A DNA stretch of 20,671 nt, from positions 1-20,671 of IMG/VR virus record IMGVR_UViG_3300032323_000964, one strand, 5' to 3'. The position numbers were made by a program, and so were the translations under genes. Positions 1 to 6,999 of the stretch are shown piece by piece (positions within the stretch are counted from its first letter, which is position 1; the number at the start of each line of letters is the position of its first letter). This stretch comes from a virus. Below the pieces are notes generated by a model. The model saw nothing but the letters and a program-made list of their open reading frames with translations, was not told the DNA's origin and searched no databases.

Positions 1-2260
1 ATACATTCAAGGAGCTAATATTCCCTTTATTATTATATGTAGCAAATTTAATGCTTATTTTTGACTCTTTTCTCTCAGGTTGATATAAGTGCTTCTGACA
101 AGCCATAATCGCTAATCCCGAGCTAATTGTAGCATCGTACATAGTACGATCACTGATGTCAAATTTAGCCCAATCCTCAAGGGTTCTAGTAAACGGCATA
201 TAGCCCATTTCATCCTCATCTACCATACCAATATGCTTCTCGATGTATGACTCAACAGCTGCTGCGTGCGCTTGCTTCACATCCTCTGATGAGTTTGGTA
301 TACCACCTAGCTCACGCTCTGTCTTAGACAGCTTGTTGTATGTCTTGTCGGGCCTGTTGATACAGAACCCACGGTACCCTCTATTCTTAAAGTGATATAG
401 CAAACGTGGTTTGTTGTTCTCAATTAAGATTGGCATACCATAGAACACACACGCCATCAATACCTCCTCAAAGAATACCTCAGCAGTCTGAGGACGAGCG
501 ACATACTCCAAAAAGAACTGATTAATAGGTGCGTCATCCATATGGAATTTGGTAAGGCCATGCAATGCTCCGTTGGACCCACGTCCCACAACAACACCTG
601 AGATGTCATAGGAGTCACACCCAAATGCACCTATGTGCTCATTGCCCGGGTGTTTAACGCCATTCCTCTCATATACATTGTTCTGAAGACCTTTATTTGG
701 CGTCCATCCAACTAAAAATCTACCTCTTTTGTCAGGAGTAAATATAACCTTGGTGTCTCTGATACCATCCTTCCAACTAAAGCTACCTCTAGTCAAATGA
801 TGCTCTTGGATTAATGTATCATTGTAGTCAATCTGCTGATAAATCTTTGTGAGATTAAACAACGCAGCTTTACTCTCATCACGGAACGCATGTGACTCAG
901 TGCGCGGGAACTGACGGTAATACTCATTAAGGGCATCAGGGTCATTCTTAAGTGACTCAACCTCAGCCTCCCAATAGTCAATGGCACCATTAACAATCAT
1001 GGCATCATCAACACCTCTGATTGGCGCAGGTGGTTTTCTCAATACAGGAATACCATATCTATCAATAAAGCCCTCCATGTTCCACTCCATTGGAATGAAC
1101 AGGCTGTATAAGCCTGACTTGGTCTGACCATTGGCATTGCGAGTATATGGATCAGAGTCCTCATACAAATTCTTGTAGTTCTGACCACCTTTGCTGAGCG
1201 CATTTGAGGTTGACCCCATCATACACTTGCCGATAATCTTACTACCCAAACGCAAACACGTCTTTGTTACTCGCCAATTGTTTAGGATGTTATTCGGCTT
1301 GACCCATTTTGCTGATTCGTCATGAGCTAAGAATAGTAGCTTCTCACCATCGTATGAGTTCTCGTCAGTGTTCTTCCAATCTATTGTTGTATCAAGACCA
1401 TCTACGAGATCATCATCAATGTCATGCATATTCTTCTTGGTAATCTTAGATGCCGGCACGCGATATGCAAGCTCTGTCTTCGGCTTGTCCATACCATCCA
1501 TTACAGGCTTGAAGAAGAAGGGAAGGTTGCTGTTGATTGGCACGACCTTGTCAGTAAACATCTTCTTGGCATCGGCACCCGTCTTTGATAGGATGCCAAC
1601 CCTTGCATCTTTAGCGAGAGTTGCAATATTCACACACTCTGATGATGACATAAACGAGAAGCCTGAGCGGCGTATCTTTAAATACACCATTCCAAATGAA
1701 CGCCTGTCAGCCTTGCAAGCCTCCCAAAATATAAAGAAGATGCGGTTAGCCTCACGGAAGTCAGGGTATCCGATGTCAATCTTAGACCACTGCAAGTACA
1801 TATAATGAGAGCCTGTGATGTAGGTTGGCTTGCCATTGTTCATAAACCAATGCCCATGATCTCTTCGGTCAAACTGCCCCTCAATGTAGTCTACATATTT
1901 TGCCTTGAACTCCTTAGGCATCTCATGCCATTGGAAGATTGACTGAATTCTAGATAGTTGTTTTGGAAGCTCATCCCTAGACCAATATTGCTCGGATGAC
2001 TTATCACTGCGTTTCTCACAGTTATTGGGCGCAAGCGGAAGCGCAATGTGCAGACCATTGATGAAGTATATGTCACCTATTTGACCTGTCTTTGATATTA
2101 CAATGAGGTTGTATTGGTCATTGTAACCATACTGCCAACTATAGTTTCGGTTCTTCTGATCACGAGTTTGCTTACCTATGTGATCATTGGCAAGACTATA
2201 AAGCCTATTTAGCTCTCCGCTCTGCGAATCCTTGCTTGGTATCGATTTTAGACGATTCAT
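1..2260 (-). CDS. terL: Terminase large subunit (partial, C-terminus beyond window)
   Basis: DNA-packaging motor ATPase/nuclease. From the ATG at 2260 the frame stays open for 753 codons to the window edge, so the stop codon is not seen. The N-terminal ATPase half has a Walker A-like segment KIRRSGFSF at residues 195-203, a Walker B LLFLAHDESAKW at 308-319 (catalytic DE), and a possible coupling motif GSTSNA around 349-354. The C-terminal half looks like an RNase H-fold nuclease: acidic D549 in GCDSYDISG, a second acidic patch near FFEEV (597-600), and a third candidate at D709. The Walker A lacks the usual GK[ST] and resembles the deviant lambda gpA form, where lysine is at the start of the motif. 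The gene overlaps the preceding small gene by 56 bases in another frame. Assignment rests on motif order and length; family membership is from recognition, not a search. Confidence 0.88.
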   Translation of the reverse strand, partial: MNRLKSIPSKDSQSGELNRLYSLANDHIGKQTRDQKNRNYSWQYGYNDQYNLIVISKTGQIGDIYFINGLHIALPLAPNNCEKRSDKSSEQYWSRDELPKQLSRIQSIFQWHEMPKEFKAKYVDYIEGQFDRRDHGHWFMNNGKPTYITGSHYMYLQWSKIDIGYPDFREANRIFFIFWEACKADRRSFGMVYLKIRRSGFSFMSSSECVNIATLAKDARVGILSKTGADAKKMFTDKVVPINSNLPFFFKPVMDGMDKPKTELAYRVPASKITKKNMHDIDDDLVDGLDTTIDWKNTDENSYDGEKLLFLAHDESAKWVKPNNILNNWRVTKTCLRLGSKIIGKCMMGSTSNALSKGGQNYKNLYEDSDPYTRNANGQTKSGLYSLFIPMEWNMEGFIDRYGIPVLRKPPAPIRGVDDAMIVNGAIDYWEAEVESLKNDPDALNEYYRQFPRTESHAFRDESKAALFNLTKIYQQIDYNDTLIQEHHLTRGSFSWKDGIRDTKVIFTPDKRGRFLVGWTPNKGLQNNVYERNGVKHPGNEHIGAFGCDSYDISGVVVGRGSNGALHGLTKFHMDDAPINQFFLEYVARPQTAEVFFEEVLMACVFYGMPILIENNKPRLLYHFKNRGYRGFCINRPDKTYNKLSKTERELGGIPNSSEDVKQAHAAAVESYIEKHIGMVDEDEMGYMPFTRTLEDWAKFDISDRTMYDATISSGLAIMACQKHLYQPERKESKISIKFATYNNKGNISSLNV

Positions 2261-2486
2261 GTGTTACCTCCTCTAAACTAGCTTTTTCAGCTTCAATTCT
2301 ATTTAATATGTCGAATGCATCAAATATAGCCAATCGTTTTGATGCAGCAGCATTCTTTAACTTATCTGCAGCCAAATCGTCCTCAGCGTCAATCTTGATG
2401 ATATCTTCTTTAGCAACTTTGATGAGCTGCTCAACGGCTTTGTATCCTGCCTCAATAATCTTATGCCTTAGTTCTTTTGGGTTCAT
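2205..2486 (-). CDS. Small helical protein, possible small terminase subunit
   Basis: A 93-residue, charged, Ala/Lys/Glu-rich protein predicted to be almost wholly alpha-helical, with an Asp/Ala-rich centre (DAEDDLAADKLKNAAASKR) and a basic tail ending ERRAK. Its position directly upstream of the large terminase gene is the classic position of the small (DNA-recognition) terminase subunit, and a short all-helical protein would fit an oligomeric TerS core. However it is shorter than most TerS proteins and no helix-turn-helix is obvious, so the role is inference from position. Its start overlaps the stop of the GroES-like gene as ATGA, and its 3' end overlaps the terL start by 56 bases. Confidence 0.6.
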   Translation of the reverse strand: MNPKELRHKIIEAGYKAVEQLIKVAKEDIIKIDAEDDLAADKLKNAAASKRLAIFDAFDILNRIEAEKASLEEVTHESSKIDTKQGFAERRAK

Positions 2487-3046
2487 AGCTTAATTGTTAT
2501 TTGATGGTCATACATTCTGTACAGCTTCTCGTCATCCACAATAAACTCATACTCGCTGTCAGGCTTAAAGCACACCTTGTCACCGGCTTTTACGCCCTTT
2601 GACAGCAGGTACTCATTTGGGTATACCATGATCCCCATTAGTGGCTCCTCCTCAATTGGCTTGTAGATAAATGACTCCTCAGGCTTTATAGGCTTGACAA
2701 AGCAATACCTGTCATAAGCCTGCCAATCTGTGCCGTTATGAAACATAAAGAACTGCTCATCGTCAATAAAGAACAGGTCTTCTTTGAAGAAGCTCTTGCC
2801 GCTCTTACGGCGACCCTTCATATCGTTATAGAACTTGAATACGTTATGGTGAACGAGAAGTTTGTGGCCAACTTTAATTGGTCCTTCGTAGCCAATGGGT
2901 AGCTCAACAACATCAGCTTCTCTATTTGAGAACCTAAAGTCTTCTTCAGAGGTATTGACAATAAAATCAATGCCTCCTATTTCTTTTGTGTTGTTGTATC
3001 TTTTCCCCTCCTTTGGCTTTACTATAAAGTAAAATGGAGATTGCAT
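2483..3046 (-). CDS. Tandem GroES-like (co-chaperonin-fold) protein
   Basis: A 187-residue protein that appears to hold two GroES-like beta-barrels in a row. The first (about residues 4-120) starts PFYFIVKPKE, has a DVVELP...GPIKVGHKLLVHHN stretch that matches the GroES pattern 'V-x-VG ... VK-x-GD-x-V', and ends FIDDEQFFMFHNG. The second (about 114-187) starts CFVKPIKPEE, lacks most of the mobile-loop region, and has GVKAGDKVCFKPDSEYEF then VDDEKLYRMYDHQITI, which matches the C-terminal GroES strands. T4 gp31 is a precedent for a phage GroES-like protein. A conventional GroES gene also lies at 17,002-17,265, so this may be a diverged co-chaperonin or a GroES fold reused as a structural protein. 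Start and stop are coupled to both neighbours (TAATG, ATGA). Confidence 0.6.
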   Translation of the reverse strand: MQSPFYFIVKPKEGKRYNNTKEIGGIDFIVNTSEEDFRFSNREADVVELPIGYEGPIKVGHKLLVHHNVFKFYNDMKGRRKSGKSFFKEDLFFIDDEQFFMFHNGTDWQAYDRYCFVKPIKPEESFIYKPIEEEPLMGIMVYPNEYLLSKGVKAGDKVCFKPDSEYEFIVDDEKLYRMYDHQITIKL

Positions 3047-3273
3047 TAGATATTTACATTATATTCGATTGCGACAGGAACTGTGTTATTGAACTCCTTC
3101 CAAAGGACAACCTCACTTTTTTCGTTTTCAATATAAATCTTAATTGATTGCCTGTCATTATCATACTTAATAAGATGAATCTCTTGGCTATCATTCAAGA
3201 CCTTTTGACCTACGATGTAGTGCATTGCACCGCCCTTATAGTCGGGTCCAACAGATATCTTTCTGATATACAT
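3046..3273 (-). CDS. Small conserved-looking phage protein, function unknown
   Basis: A 75-residue protein starting MYIRKISVGPDYKGG, with alternating hydrophobic and polar residues suggesting a mostly beta fold (HLIKYDNDRQSIKIYIEN; VVLWKEFNN; VAIEYNVNI). No signal peptide, membrane segment or catalytic motif. Its ATG shares one base with the stop of the upstream fibre gene (TAATG at 3271-3275), and its own stop is coupled the same way to the GroES-like gene, which supports it as a real gene translated in step with them. Location between a fibre gene and packaging genes suggests a late or virion role, but I cannot assign one. Confidence 0.7.
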   Translation of the reverse strand: MYIRKISVGPDYKGGAMHYIVGQKVLNDSQEIHLIKYDNDRQSIKIYIENEKSEVVLWKEFNNTVPVAIEYNVNI

Positions 3274-4046
3274 TAACCAACTCTGTTTACTGTTAAAATC
3301 ACTGATGGGGTCTCAGGGTGTATTCCGGCTGCCGGTCCGTAAAGAATTTCAATAGCAGTTGTAGTAGTAGACCACATTAATTGCGCTTCAGCTCCTGCAT
3401 CCATTTGAATTAAGAAGTTCCAAGCTGCAACTAAAAATCCTGCGTTAGCCTGAACAGAAACAACTGTATTGGTAAAAGGTACATTTACACCATTTTTTCT
3501 CAACCAAATATTAACCTGCTCTGCAGAACCTCCACTACCACGTCTTAGTTGCGCAGAAAATGAAATGTTATATATACCTTGATTAGCCGCCTTAAGAATA
3601 GTCTTATTGCCAAATCCATCTAGAATAACAGAGAATCCATTTGTAGCAGTTAAGTCAACTGAACTTAGTTTAATAGGGTAGGCAGTATTTATAGCTAGAG
3701 CATTCTGAGTAGTTATGTCATAGAAGCTTCCGCAATAAGGTGTTATTGCAGCAACTGATGCAGTTGTGGCATATGTAGTTGAGTCAACAGACCCATCGGC
3801 TTTCAAGAACTGAGATGCGAGACCACCCGCTTTGACAAAAGAATTAGCGGTAATGCCATGAACACCTAGGTTAACAGGTCCTGTTGCTCCTGTGTAAGGA
3901 ACAAGAAGTCCTGATGATGCACCAAGAGATAAAATCTGACCGATAGTAAAATTCTTTGTTGCGTTCAAATCATTTACATCAGTACCAATAAGCTTATCTC
4001 CTACGTTAGGAGTTGAATCATTTGCGTATCCACTAATCTTTCCCAT
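3273..4046 (-). CDS. Virion fibre/spike-like protein with TNF/C1q-like C-terminus
   Basis: A 257-residue protein with a fibre-type layout. The N-terminal third is low in charge and rich in Gly, Ser, Thr and Asn, with an oligomerising-shaft signature common in Bacteroidota phage fibres: VPYTGATGPVNLGVHGITA at about 49-67, then AGGLASQFLKADGSVDSTTY. The C-terminal part (about 130-257) alternates beta strands and reads like a C1q/TNF jelly roll: GFSVILDGFGNKTILKA, YNISFSAQLRRGS, VNIWLRKNGVNVPFT, then AWNFLIQMDAGAEAQL and the end SVILTVNRVG. Such heads usually trimerise and bind surface ligands. It probably sits at a tail tip or on the capsid surface; the exact place cannot be read. It lies 3 bases after the coiled-coil gene. 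Confidence 0.7.
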   Translation of the reverse strand: MGKISGYANDSTPNVGDKLIGTDVNDLNATKNFTIGQILSLGASSGLLVPYTGATGPVNLGVHGITANSFVKAGGLASQFLKADGSVDSTTYATTASVAAITPYCGSFYDITTQNALAINTAYPIKLSSVDLTATNGFSVILDGFGNKTILKAANQGIYNISFSAQLRRGSGGSAEQVNIWLRKNGVNVPFTNTVVSVQANAGFLVAAWNFLIQMDAGAEAQLMWSTTTTAIEILYGPAAGIHPETPSVILTVNRVG

Positions 4047-4049
4047 CTC

Positions 4050-4283
4050 TTATTTTTTTGTAACCTCCCCGGTTTGCATGTTAATCACAGCATCCTCACC
4101 GTACTTGGTCATTAGTTCTTTTTCATGTTCAGCAAAAAAGGCCTTAAGCATATCAACTTGCTTTAGAATACCTTGCTTCTGTAGCTCAACATCGCCGAGC
4201 TGCATTTTTAATTTGTTGAAGTCGCCATGCATTGCCTGCGTTTTCTCCAACTCTTCTTTCGTTAAAAATTTTTCTAATTTCAT
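4050..4283 (-). CDS. Small coiled-coil protein
   Basis: A 77-residue highly charged protein, predicted helical for residues 5-60 with heptad-like spacing (LTKEELEKTQAMHGDFNKL; LQKQGILKQVDMLKAFF), ending in a short beta-like tail AVINMQTGEVTKK. No membrane segment. A TAnnTTTG promoter element lies 16 bases upstream, so the gene seems to open its own sub-operon running into the fibre, GroES-like and terminase genes. Function is unknown; small coiled-coil proteins here may serve as assembly chaperones or scaffolds, which is only inference. Confidence 0.72.
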   Translation of the reverse strand: MKLEKFLTKEELEKTQAMHGDFNKLKMQLGDVELQKQGILKQVDMLKAFFAEHEKELMTKYGEDAVINMQTGEVTKK

Positions 4284-4298
4284 TTGATTTAATTTTTA

Positions 4299-4306
4299 CA
4301 AAGATA
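4299..4306 (-). promoter_or_regulatory. TAnnTTTG promoter -7 element before the coiled-coil gene
   Basis: Reads TATCTTTG on the minus strand, an exact match to the Bacteroidota -7 consensus TAnnTTTG, 16 bases before the ATG at 4283, in a 38-base intergenic gap. No convincing TTG at the -33 distance. It would allow the terminase/fibre genes to be transcribed separately from the lysis genes upstream. Confidence 0.6.
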
Positions 4307-4321
4307 CAATTTATTAAATTA

Positions 4322-4807
4322 CTATTTTTTAAGTACGGCATTAATTGCAAATCTAGCCAATAGCATAAGTATCACCCCTGTCAGTAGGCCATATAGGAAT
4401 AGGTTTGGCGACTTCTTTTTCTGAGTCTTTATCTTGACCTTATTGTCCTGCTTATTAATCTTTACAGCAGCATCTAAGCTATCATCGTGCATTTTAATTG
4501 AAGCCTTCAAGCTGTCATCGTACACTTTTCGTATGTGCCTTAAGCTGTCATTAAACCTTCTGTTATCAAAACGAACTTTCCACTTAGGGACGTACTGCGT
4601 CACTAACTTAGGTACTATTGAATCTTTGTAGGTAATAACGGGATAAGGCTTACCCTCAACCCACATAGTGTCCACAGTGGATACCTTAAAGGTGTCCACA
4701 TGGATAGTATGCATATACCCTTTCTTTACAGCTTTTTGATGCAGGCGCTCAGCACCACATGATAAAAGTAGGTGCAATGACAAAATGATGAGTGCGAAGT
4801 GTTTCAT
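4322..4807 (-). CDS. Lipoprotein with C-terminal membrane anchor, candidate unimolecular spanin
   Basis: A 161-residue protein with a lipoprotein signal (MKHFALIILSLHLLLSC; lipobox LLSC with the acylated Cys at 17), a periplasmic-type body, and one strong transmembrane segment near the C-terminus (about 136-158, LFLYGLLTGVILMLLARFAI) preceded by a basic KKK. This two-anchor layout, lipid in the outer membrane and helix in the inner membrane, is that of unimolecular spanins such as T1 gp11, which fuse the membranes at the last step of lysis. The middle has three exact-spaced 11-residue repeats with DSL at 87-89, 98-100 and 109-111, typical of a hendecad coiled coil. It sits close to the endolysin and holin-like genes. 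The role is inference from topology and context. Confidence 0.6.
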   Translation of the reverse strand: MKHFALIILSLHLLLSCGAERLHQKAVKKGYMHTIHVDTFKVSTVDTMWVEGKPYPVITYKDSIVPKLVTQYVPKWKVRFDNRRFNDSLRHIRKVYDDSLKASIKMHDDSLDAAVKINKQDNKVKIKTQKKKSPNLFLYGLLTGVILMLLARFAINAVLKK

Positions 4808-5088
4808 TACTTGAAAAATGAGCGCTTCTTGTCAGCGCGGTTCTTTGACTGAGACTGCATACGCGTCTTTGTCTTTGAGGTATGGGCGGCGTCCTTGCCA
4901 TCCCCGTTGCCATAGGTACCCTTCTCTCTGTTGACCTTGTTTAGCTTCGAGCGATACTCGCGTCTATCGTCAGTAGAGTGGTATTCACTATCATACTCTT
5001 TCTTCTTTTTACGTGCCTCAGGATTCTCCTGATAGTACTTTGCGCTTTTAGACGCACCACGCTTTGTTCCGGCTAGACTATTTCTCAT
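4807..5088 (-). CDS. Small basic conserved-looking phage protein
   Basis: A 93-residue, strongly basic hydrophilic protein beginning MRNSLAGTKRGASKSAKYYQ, with ENPEARKKKKEYDSEYHST, then a GTYGNGDGKDAAHTS segment and a basic end NRADKKRSFF. I recognise the general pattern (NPEARKKK...YH...GDGKD.xH) from Bacteroidota phage genomes, where it is left as hypothetical. The GDGKD-x2-H turn could bind metal or nucleic acid but there is no complete HNH or zinc-finger motif. Its stop is coupled to the lipoprotein gene by TAATG. The stretch of the tiny 30-residue ORF upstream overlaps its start by 11 bases. Confidence 0.7.
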   Translation of the reverse strand: MRNSLAGTKRGASKSAKYYQENPEARKKKKEYDSEYHSTDDRREYRSKLNKVNREKGTYGNGDGKDAAHTSKTKTRMQSQSKNRADKKRSFFK

Positions 5089-5170
5089 CTCTAACTAAAT
5101 TATAGACCAAGGCAGCAGCCTTTGTTAGACTGCTGTACCTTGTGTCAGGTGTCCAATATGCGACAATCAT
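5078..5170 (-). CDS. Possible 30-residue micro-gene
   Basis: An ORF of 30 codons (MIVAYWTPDTRYSSLTKAAA... ending RDEK) fills what would otherwise be a 78-base gap. Its ATG overlaps the stop of the M15 peptidase gene as ATGA, and its stop lies 11 bases inside the start of the next gene, the same coupling style as the rest of the operon. No domain can be recognised and it is too short to judge by composition. It may be a real micro-protein or a spacer that keeps ribosomes on the message. Confidence 0.45.
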   Translation of the reverse strand: MIVAYWTPDTRYSSLTKAAALVYNLVRDEK

Positions 5171-5673
5171 TTTAAATCAGCATCTGATTTATAAGGGATA
5201 TACTTAGTAGCTCCGCCAACTTTTTTGGCAACTAAGATTTGCTTGCGCTGCTTACCTGTAGACTCATAGCTAACGTGCACCCAAGCAGGATTACTATTCT
5301 CAGGGAACTCTGCGATTAATTGATCAAAGTTCAAATTGTCTTTGATGAAGTGGAAGATTTGAGCATTGGTGATATCAGTGCCATCCATGTCAATATCAAT
5401 CGCTTCACCCGTGCAATGTTGTGATGATGGAATATAAACTCCATTGACAGTTTTACCTGCTCCACCAATAGCTTTATTGAGGGCAGCGGAGCGATATCCG
5501 GATGAAATATGGATAGGCTTACCAAAGTGATCGCGGATAGGTTGAAATACGTTCTCAGCCAATTTCTTGAAGTTCTCCAAGTGCTCAGGTGTAGGCATAT
5601 TTGAAATGCCACGGCGTTTTGCAGTTTCACTACGTGTTACTTCTGCGAGTGATAGGTTTTTACTCAGTTGCAT
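5167..5673 (-). CDS. M15-family zinc peptidase, endolysin
   Basis: A 168-residue peptidoglycan peptidase cutting peptide cross-links or stems. The core has a substrate-binding SSGYRSAALN (57-66), the zinc motif SSQHCTGEAIDID with ligands H86 and D93, a catalytic-type acidic residue E122 in FDQLIAEF, and the third ligand H133 in WVHVS, all in the order of the M15 D-Ala-D-Ala carboxypeptidase/endolysin family. The length is typical of a single-domain enzyme. There is no signal peptide and no separate cell-wall-binding domain, as expected for an endolysin released by a holin in a Gram-negative host. The start (MQLSKNLSLAEVTRS) overlaps the end of the holin-like gene by 14 bases. Confident for family; the exact bond cut is not readable. 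Confidence 0.9.
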   Translation of the reverse strand: MQLSKNLSLAEVTRSETAKRRGISNMPTPEHLENFKKLAENVFQPIRDHFGKPIHISSGYRSAALNKAIGGAGKTVNGVYIPSSQHCTGEAIDIDMDGTDITNAQIFHFIKDNLNFDQLIAEFPENSNPAWVHVSYESTGKQRKQILVAKKVGGATKYIPYKSDADLK

Positions 5674-5914
5674 CTTTATCTTTATTTTTAAGTTTCATAA
5701 TACGCCCGGCAGTTGTGATGCCAAACGCTCCCAAAGTTAGTAACATAAATCCATCAAAGATAAATTCTTTGATTACTAGTTCGTTACCAATGATTCCTGT
5801 TACTACATCTGTAAGCAACACAAATACCATAGCGAAAAACGAGATGACACCAACAAAGGCCTGCTCGTTAATTTGATTGTCGTCTGAGATTAACTCTCTA
5901 AAAAACTTTTTCAT
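5660..5914 (-). CDS. Holin-like small membrane protein
   Basis: An 84-residue protein with two hydrophobic helices, about residues 20-43 (FVGVISFFAMVFVLLTDVVT) and 52-71 (FIFDGFMLLTLGAFGITTAG), separated by a short polar loop, with a charged N-terminus and a lysine-rich C-terminal tail (MKLKNKDKD). Size, two membrane spans, basic tail and position directly before the M15 endolysin fit a class II holin that forms the inner-membrane hole. Holins share little sequence, so this is topology and context only. Coupled to the upstream exported-protein gene by a 4-base overlap (5911-5914). Confidence 0.72.
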   Translation of the reverse strand: MKKFFRELISDDNQINEQAFVGVISFFAMVFVLLTDVVTGIIGNELVIKEFIFDGFMLLTLGAFGITTAGRIMKLKNKDKDATE

Positions 5915-6465
5915 AGTTTAAAAATATTTAGTTTAGGCCTCTTTGGTCTTACTATGTCAGTGTGCCAACCAAGAGGCGGTTCTTTTTGTTTATCGTCATT
6001 AGGGCACTCTTCTGTTCGCTTGTAGAAGATTATATCACCCGTATAGTCATCCTTCCTTACAACGTAGTCAGAGAGGTCTACAGCCACTACTTCATTGTTT
6101 AAGTAGGAGTAGTATATCCAACTTCCTTCCTTTGCCCTGTCAATCAGCCATCCTCTGATGGTGTCAAGTTTGTCCTCACGCACAATCTGAGTCTCTAGGA
6201 TGGTTCTGTACTCAGTGTATTTTGAGGTGTAGAACATCAACACGGTATCTCTGACTGATATGATTGAATCCTTTGTCTTTACATCGGATTTGAATTTGGC
6301 AATCTTAGCCTTTTGGCTTTCGAATATTGCATTGATCGTATCGGCTTGAGCCTTGGTCAGAATGACAACAGAGTCGCCATCAATTACCGTCTGAAGTGGG
6401 TAGCGTGATTGGCTGAAAGTCAAACTCTCTACCAGTAGACTGCCTACGAACAATATCTTTTTCAT
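5911..6465 (-). CDS. Exported protein of the lysis region, function unknown
   Basis: A 184-residue protein with a signal peptide (MKKILFVGSLLVESLTFSQS, likely signal peptidase I cut near residue 20). The mature part begins RYPLQTVIDGDSVVILTKAQ, then a helical, coiled-coil-prone section (about 38-95) and a mixed C-terminus with a proline-rich end. It starts 86 bases inside the 3' end of the preceding gene in another frame. That overlap with a membrane-anchored coiled-coil protein recalls Rz/Rz1 spanin pairs, but there is no lipobox cysteine, so it is not a normal Rz1. It may be a periplasmic partner of the lysis proteins. The start was kept because the signal peptide begins exactly there. Confidence 0.68.
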   Translation of the reverse strand: MKKILFVGSLLVESLTFSQSRYPLQTVIDGDSVVILTKAQADTINAIFESQKAKIAKFKSDVKTKDSIISVRDTVLMFYTSKYTEYRTILETQIVREDKLDTIRGWLIDRAKEGSWIYYSYLNNEVVAVDLSDYVVRKDDYTGDIIFYKRTEECPNDDKQKEPPLGWHTDIVRPKRPKLNIFKL

Positions 6466-6760
6466 TTTTCAATTCATTTTTGATGTCCTTCACCACAGAC
6501 TTGGTACTATCCAAATCACCTATGACTTCAGACACCATCTGCTCAAGGTTCTCCTTGTCTTCTATTAACTCCTCTTTCTCCGCCTCTAATTGGTTAACAC
6601 TATTTGTTAACTTCTTATTTGCTGTAGTGAGCTTTTTATTCTCACCTGTGAGCTGTATGTTGTCCTCAACCACTACAACGTGGCCGTGTCCACTTGAGAA
6701 CACTTGGATGACCACAAGGGTGATGAATAGTGCGCCAACAATGAGCAGCTTCTTTTTCAT
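6380..6760 (-). CDS. Membrane-anchored coiled-coil protein, possible Rz-like inner-membrane spanin
   Basis: A 126-residue protein with one N-terminal membrane segment (about 5-21, LLIVGALFITLVVIQVF) followed by a long coiled coil (about 33-105) built of ENKKL, NKKL, QLEAEKEEL and similar heptads, then a short unstructured tail. This is the layout of an inner-membrane spanin (Rz type), and the downstream exported protein starts inside its last 86 bases, as Rz1 does in Rz. Against this, a separate spanin-like lipoprotein with both anchors lies at 4322-4807. It could instead be a tail-associated or lysis-control protein. The 5' end overlaps the previous stop by 4 bases (ATGA). Confidence 0.65.
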   Translation of the reverse strand: MKKKLLIVGALFITLVVIQVFSSGHGHVVVVEDNIQLTGENKKLTTANKKLTNSVNQLEAEKEELIEDKENLEQMVSEVIGDLDSTKSVVKDIKNELKNEKDIVRRQSTGREFDFQPITLPTSDGN

Positions 6761-6999
6761 TTCTTGCTCAAGAACATTAGGACTATCTCCTTCAAGCTCT
6801 TGGAGCTCTCAGTGGTTTCAGTAAGCTTTTGCTCAAGCTTCTCTCTGTACTCACCCTCAAGCCCATTGACCTTTTCTTTGAGGTCATCCTCACTCTTCAT
6901 CAGTCGATTTAGGAACATCCAACAAAGGTATCCTAGGGCTAAGACTGCAAAGCCGAGGACGCCGTATTGTGTGAGTACCTCAAATGGACCGAATGACAT
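6757..6999 (-). CDS. Single-span membrane protein with coiled-coil tail, holin-like
   Basis: An 80-residue protein: a short N-terminal segment MSFGPFEVLTQYG, one membrane helix (about 12-31, VLGFAVLALGYLCWMFLNR) and a cytoplasmic-type coiled coil (LKEKVNGLEGEYREKLEQKL...). The first 34 residues resemble the whole upstream 45-residue protein (shared F-G-x-F start, YG-x2-G, LALGY-x2-W-x-F-x2-R), so the two look like a tandem duplication, one copy having gained a coiled coil. Single-span proteins with a charged coiled coil (BhlA type) can act as holins, but no function is shown. Start coupled to the upstream stop by TAATG. Confidence 0.7.
   Translation of the reverse strand: MSFGPFEVLTQYGVLGFAVLALGYLCWMFLNRLMKSEDDLKEKVNGLEGEYREKLEQKLTETTESSKSLKEIVLMFLSKK

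Noticed and set aside
1368-1805. Plus-strand 145-codon reading frame opposite the terminase
   Set aside because: It lies wholly inside terL, which has clear ATPase and nuclease motifs in the opposite strand; composition is that of a shadow frame.
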